This document shows positions 24,807 through 27,192 of a DNA stretch of 27,192 nucleotides, one piece after another. The first letter of the stretch is position 1; each line of letters opens with the position of its first letter. Source of the DNA: CAZOIA01 sp964579675 (GTDB taxonomy: Bacteria; Planctomycetota; Phycisphaerae; UBA1845; PWPN01); NCBI GenBank assembly GCA_964579675.1, contig CAZOIA010000059.1:1-27192 (forward strand), written 5' to 3'. The notes beneath the pieces were generated by a model that saw only the letters and a program-made list of their open reading frames with translations, was not told where the DNA came from and searched no databases. The translations under genes were made by a program, and so were the position numbers.

Positions 24807-26693
24807 CTACCGGGGGCATTTGATTTTACCCTGTGCGGCTTGGGGATTGTCCTTCAGGTAGGTCCGGTACAGTTCAAAGAAGGTCGGGGCATCGAGCAGC
24901 TCGATCTTTGCGTTCATGGTGCTGAGCTTCTGGTAGACGCGGACATACCAATCGGGCGCCTTGAGGATCGCGCGGAACCAGTGGAACGGGATCGTTCGGG
25001 CTGCGACGCGTTCGGCGATGATCGTGGCAGCCCGGTCCACGTCGTGGGGCAGGTCGTAGCTCGCCCGGATGACCGGCATGTTGCCGTGCAGCAGCGAAGG
25101 GGGGATCCGCTGAGGGACGATGCCGTTGGGGCTGAAGCGGGCATAGCAATCGAGGCCCGCCCGGTTGAGGCCCGGGGCGTACCCGTCGATGACGAAACCG
25201 GTGACGGTCAGGTCCCATCGTTGGTAGAAAGGCTGGCAATGGCGGGCCCACGCGTCGAGCCCACCGGGCAGGCCGGAGATACCCCGAGGCTCCTGGAGCA
25301 TGCCGGGGTTGAGGTAGCCGGCCCCGTTGTCGGAGGTGGCGAAGTAGTCGTTCGCGGTCGCGGTTCGGCGCAGGTAGTCCAGGGCCATCGGCGCCCGGCG
25401 CTCGATAACGGGACTGATGCACCACATGAGGGGGATCCTGCCCCGGTCGGGATGGTCCCACAGCAGGGGCATCCATTGATAGACCCAGGCGGCGGAGTCG
25501 AAGTCGCCGACGTAGAAGATGATGAACTGGCGGTGATCGAAGTTTACCCGGCCGTCGGCGGTCAAGTACTTGCGGTCCGCGAGCTGCTGGCGGGTCACCC
25601 ACCGCTGGGGATATTTGTCCTTCAGAGGGAAATGCATGTAGAAGGAAGCGTTGGCCATCGCAGCGTCGCCGATGGCGTCCGCGTCCAGAAAAGCGTTGTA
25701 GGCACTGGCGATCTTCACCAGCTCCCATTCGGTTGGCACGCCCTCGTGCTTGCCGCCCGCCTGGCCGTGGGTGGTGTACTTGTAGGCCCAGGGCGTGAAG
25801 CCGCCGATGTGGATCATCCGGTCCTTGCCGCCCTGCTCGTAGGCGCTGAGCAGCAGGGCCTTGAGGGTCGTCAAATCGGTTCCCGGTGACTGCCTCTTGT
25901 CATCAACCGGCACCTCGTCGTCCCAAACGTTCAGGTCGAAGAAGAAGGCGCGTCTGGCGACGAAGAAGTCGTGGTTGGTCAGGGTATGCTGGTTGGGGGC
26001 GGCGGCGGTGGGATTCTTCATCCACCAGGCGTCGATGTAGAACGCGCCGTATGTGGCGTCCACCTTCCCGGCGTCGATGTAGTGGTGCTTGAGCCAGAGG
26101 TAGGCGTCGCACTTGGCGCTGCCGGTGGAGGGGATGTCCGTGCCGGGGACGGTGCCCCGGCCGGTGAACATGGGAGAACCGTCTTCGTTGAGCAGGCGGC
26201 GGACGACGCGGATTCGCGGGCCAGTGGTGACGAGCATGTTGTACAGACTGCCGGGTGAGCGGTCGTAACGGATCGCGATGAGGTCCTCGGCCCCGGCGAT
26301 GGTCGAGGCGAGGTTGCTGGTAGCGGGCACGCTTGGATCGTAGACGACGGCCCCCTTGATGAACCTGCGGTATTTGTGCACGAGGGCCAGGATGTTGGGA
26401 ATACTCTGCCTTCGGCGCCGGGCCAGCCATTGACCACGCTCAGACATCCGGTCCAGCCAATAGTCGTCTACGCTGATGCCGCGGGCGCTCACGAACCGCA
26501 CATAGAGGTTGGGCCCGTCGCGGTTGACGTTGCCCTGGAGGGTGGCGACGGCGTGGGCGTGGTCCCATGCATCGGCGACCTGCCGGGGATCGTTCGGGTC
26601 GTACCTGAGGGCGTAGGTCAGATCGAACACCCCGACGCGTGGCGCGGCGGCGCAGGCCATCAAACTCATTGTGATTGGGAGCGTGGTAAGCAT
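24807..26693 (-). CDS. GxGYxYP family exported protein (putative glycoside hydrolase)
   Basis: The protein resembles the GxGYxYP family of putative glycoside hydrolases. The signature region is DNGAGYLNPG, with G457-A-G459-Y460-L-N-P463; the tyrosine usually before proline is Asn here. The N-terminal domain pattern (LYVRFV, FIKGAVVYDPS) and the internal IHIGGFTPWAYKYT and FIIFYVGDFDSA segments also fit. The first 17 residues form a short signal peptide ending in ACAAA, lacking the usual positive charge at the front. A stop codon sits just upstream in the same frame, so the ATG at 26693 is the earliest start; ATGs at codons 9 and 12 are possible. No ribosome binding site is seen. It lies 97 bases upstream of the protease gene on the same strand. 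Confidence 0.85.
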   Translation of the reverse strand: MLTTLPITMSLMACAAAPRVGVFDLTYALRYDPNDPRQVADAWDHAHAVATLQGNVNRDGPNLYVRFVSARGISVDDYWLDRMSERGQWLARRRRQSIPNILALVHKYRRFIKGAVVYDPSVPATSNLASTIAGAEDLIAIRYDRSPGSLYNMLVTTGPRIRVVRRLLNEDGSPMFTGRGTVPGTDIPSTGSAKCDAYLWLKHHYIDAGKVDATYGAFYIDAWWMKNPTAAAPNQHTLTNHDFFVARRAFFFDLNVWDDEVPVDDKRQSPGTDLTTLKALLLSAYEQGGKDRMIHIGGFTPWAYKYTTHGQAGGKHEGVPTEWELVKIASAYNAFLDADAIGDAAMANASFYMHFPLKDKYPQRWVTRQQLADRKYLTADGRVNFDHRQFIIFYVGDFDSAAWVYQWMPLLWDHPDRGRIPLMWCISPVIERRAPMALDYLRRTATANDYFATSDNGAGYLNPGMLQEPRGISGLPGGLDAWARHCQPFYQRWDLTVTGFVIDGYAPGLNRAGLDCYARFSPNGIVPQRIPPSLLHGNMPVIRASYDLPHDVDRAATIIAERVAARTIPFHWFRAILKAPDWYVRVYQKLSTMNAKIELLDAPTFFELYRTYLKDNPQAAQGKIKCPR

Positions 26694-26706
26694 GGTTTAT
26701 ACGTCC

Positions 26707-26734
26707 ATTTGATTTGTTGACTGGCGATTGTCAA
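26707..26734 (-). promoter_or_regulatory. Candidate promoter of the GxGYxYP gene, short leader
   Basis: On the minus strand a perfect TTGACA (26729-26734) is followed after 16 bases by TCAAAT (26707-26712, four of six to TATAAT). Transcription would start near 26700, about seven bases before the ATG, and no Shine-Dalgarno sequence is present. TATAAA just upstream of the ATG is too close to serve as -10 for this start codon. Confidence 0.45.
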
Positions 26735-27010
26735 GCAGGTGGCCAGGTTGGCTTCGTTTTGTCTTCGATGAGCACTGAACCGATCGCGATCCCAAGGGCC
26801 CGAACTGCGGTAATCAGCTACGCAGACAGGATTTACGAGCGAGAAGGTGAGCAGGTGGAAGAACAGGAGCGTGAGAACGTGTCAAAGTGAGAACGTGGAA
26901 AAGGGGGAAGGTGGGGAAGACGCGAAGGGGCAAGCTGGTACCCCTGGCTTTTCGTGCTCGTGTGCTTTTGCGGCAAGCTGATCGCCTTTTCGCGTTTGCG
27001 TCACTGGCAT

Positions 27011-27106
27011 TCTCCCTCTGTTCCCCGGCCCCTTTCTCCCTCTGCTCCCCAGCCCCTTTCTCCCTCTGTTCCCCGGTCCCTTTCTCGCTCTGTCGGTCTC
27101 TCCCTC
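27011..27106. repeat. 24-bp tandem repeat, three good copies and one decayed
   Basis: Three head-to-tail copies start at 27011, 27035 and 27059, each TCTCCCTCTGYTCCCC followed by RGYCCCTT. They differ only at single positions. A fourth copy at 27083 begins TCTCGCTCTG and then breaks down. The unit is entirely pyrimidine apart from a few G and A. The period is a multiple of three, so both strands show eight-residue repeats if translated, but no start or domain supports coding. Confidence 0.88.
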
Positions 27107-27192
27107 TCTCCGTCCCATCCGTACGGCGCGAGATGCGGTGGGGTGCATGACACTTTGGGCGGCTTGTTGGAAGGCGCCGCCCCCAGGTGTTT

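Larger units (their letters stand above)
26694..27192. other. Gene-free end region with strand-biased composition
   Basis: No convincing gene lies here; frames crossing the right half on both strands only translate the repeat. From about 26840 to 26940 the plus strand is rich in purines, with GTGAGAACGTG repeated at 26871-26881 and 26887-26897. From about 27005 to 27120 it is strongly pyrimidine-rich. A promoter for the minus-strand gene lies at the left end. Confidence 0.6.

Noticed and set aside
27011..27106. A CRISPR array
   Set aside because: The repeats abut directly without unique spacers, and no cas gene is present.
26882..27150. Short frames on both strands encoding eight-residue repeats
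   Set aside because: Both are translations of the 24-bp DNA repeat. Neither has a ribosome binding site, and a period divisible by three makes open frames inevitable.

Overview
This is a GC-rich bacterial window with no rRNA, tRNA, CRISPR array or recognisable insertion sequence. The gene content suggests a Planctomycetota chromosome fragment, probably a free-living polysaccharide degrader: many large secreted or lipid-anchored proteins, PQQ-type beta-propellers, FG-GAP repeats, a GxGYxYP protein, a Tat-exported GH116-like glycosidase, and a dnaA with no dnaN beside it. The phylum is inferred from gene style, not from a marker phylogeny.

Layout. Bases 1-634 hold a GNAT acetyltransferase whose start may lie outside. 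Bases 635-921 are a regulatory region with two near-consensus DnaA boxes, a T-run and a 13-bp inverted repeat, leading into dnaA (922-2436, GTG start). A PHP-domain phosphoesterase converges on dnaA (2446-3198, minus). UDP-glucuronate decarboxylase (3355-4344) converges on an NCS1-like transporter (4490-6493, minus). A gene-poor stretch contains a small CxxC zinc-ribbon protein (7084-7392).

Bases 7725-19586 are a plus-strand series of exported proteins: a Tat/lipoprotein GH116-like glycosidase, translationally coupled to a Wzz/GumC-like protein; a six-hairpin glycosidase-like protein; then a tight three-gene operon of a PQQ propeller with an embedded methyltransferase domain, a signal-peptide and C-terminal-anchor protein of unknown family, and an FG-GAP lipoprotein. 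The domains suggest handling of surface or environmental glycans, but the substrate and pathway cannot be read from the sequence.

Next come a TetR regulator (19623-20228) and a LON-substrate-binding-domain protein (20264-20965). Each has TATAAT only a few bases upstream of its ATG, which suggests leaderless or near-leaderless mRNAs. A doubled hairpin repeat (20965-21026) separates them from a minus-strand set: a TVP38/TMEM64 membrane protein overlapping by 14 bp a large secreted serine protease, preceded by a GxGYxYP protein. The last 500 bases contain no convincing gene, only a purine-rich stretch followed by a 24-bp tandem repeat.

The best candidates for something unusual are the methyltransferase fold nested in an exported PQQ propeller, and the trypsin-like protease domain nested inside a fibronectin-III-like domain. 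Neither is proven to be undescribed.
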